NCBI GenBank assembly: GCA_947478535.1
Contig: CANJXD010000359.1
Coordinates: 1 to 6,168, forward strand
Direction of reading: 5' to 3'
Length of the DNA: 6,168 nt
From: Acetobacteraceae bacterium
Lineage (GTDB): Bacteria; Pseudomonadota; Alphaproteobacteria; Acetobacterales; Acetobacteraceae
Shown: positions 6,064 through 6,168 of the stretch, piece after piece
Layout: each line of letters begins with the position of its first letter
How positions within the stretch are numbered: position 1 is the stretch's first letter
Made by a program: the position numbers and the translations under genes
Notes under the pieces: model-generated
What the model was told of the DNA's origin: nothing
What the model saw: the letters and a program-made list of their open reading frames with translations, nothing else
The model's database searches: none

Positions 6064-6168
6064 CCAGCCCGCCGCCTTCCCTCCTCGCGGCGATGGCGGG
6101 CGTGCTGGCGGCGGTGATGCAGATGGCCGGCGCGCTGAAGACGGCGCCGCCCCTGCTGTTCCTGCCCT
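6060..6168 (+). CDS. Start of a hydrophobic protein, possibly an EPS polymerase/ligase, partial
   Basis: The ATG at 6060 overlaps the stop of the chain-length gene (ATGA), and the frame is open for 36 codons to the window end. The visible start reads MTSPPPSLLAAMAGVLAAVM, then QMAGALKTAPPLLFLP, which looks like the beginning of a multi-pass membrane protein. In EPS loci the gene after a Wzz-like protein is often a Wzy polymerase or O-antigen ligase-like protein, so that is my guess. No family motif is visible yet. GGA about nine bases before the start could serve as a Shine-Dalgarno sequence, and the overlap implies translational coupling. Confidence 0.6.
   Translation, partial: MTSPPPSLLAAMAGVLAAVMQMAGALKTAPPLLFLP

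Overview
This is a GC-rich window, by eye well above 65% GC, that holds part of an exopolysaccharide (EPS) or capsule biosynthesis and export locus. The composition, the protein styles and the GGGG-TCCGGGG type palindromic repeat suggest an alphaproteobacterium, most likely of the Acetobacteraceae (Roseomonas-like). That assignment is inference and was not checked by any search.

Layout. Two gene groups diverge from a 35-bp gap at 3307-3341. Leftward (minus strand) lies a 932-residue outer-membrane polysaccharide export protein with about six SLBB domains (508-3306). It is followed by a two-hairpin palindromic repeat (444-491) and then by the start of a yjbH-type gene (about 443-94). The yjbH gene is broken twice. 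Its only ATG is one base out of frame with a clear signal peptide, and its coding sequence stops at position 94, where what looks like the end of an insertion sequence (1-93) begins. The first codons of the probable transposase (from 39 leftward) run out of the window.

Rightward (plus strand) lie a heparinase II/III-type polysaccharide lyase-like protein (3342-5156), a short Wzz/KpsE-type chain-length determinant without a kinase domain (5191-6063), and the first 36 codons of a membrane-protein-like gene (6060 onward). The last one overlaps its neighbour by ATGA and could be a polymerase or ligase.

How they fit together. The SLBB protein would form the outer-membrane exit channel. The Wzz-like protein would be its inner-membrane partner and set chain length. 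The last gene may polymerise the repeat units, the heparinase-like protein may trim or degrade the polymer, and YjbH is an outer-membrane accessory protein usually found beside a Wza-type exporter. The families are familiar, and I see no wholly new system. The most notable points are the double damage to yjbH, the repeat pressed against its start codon, and the very tight divergent promoter region with no ribosome binding site for the lyase gene.
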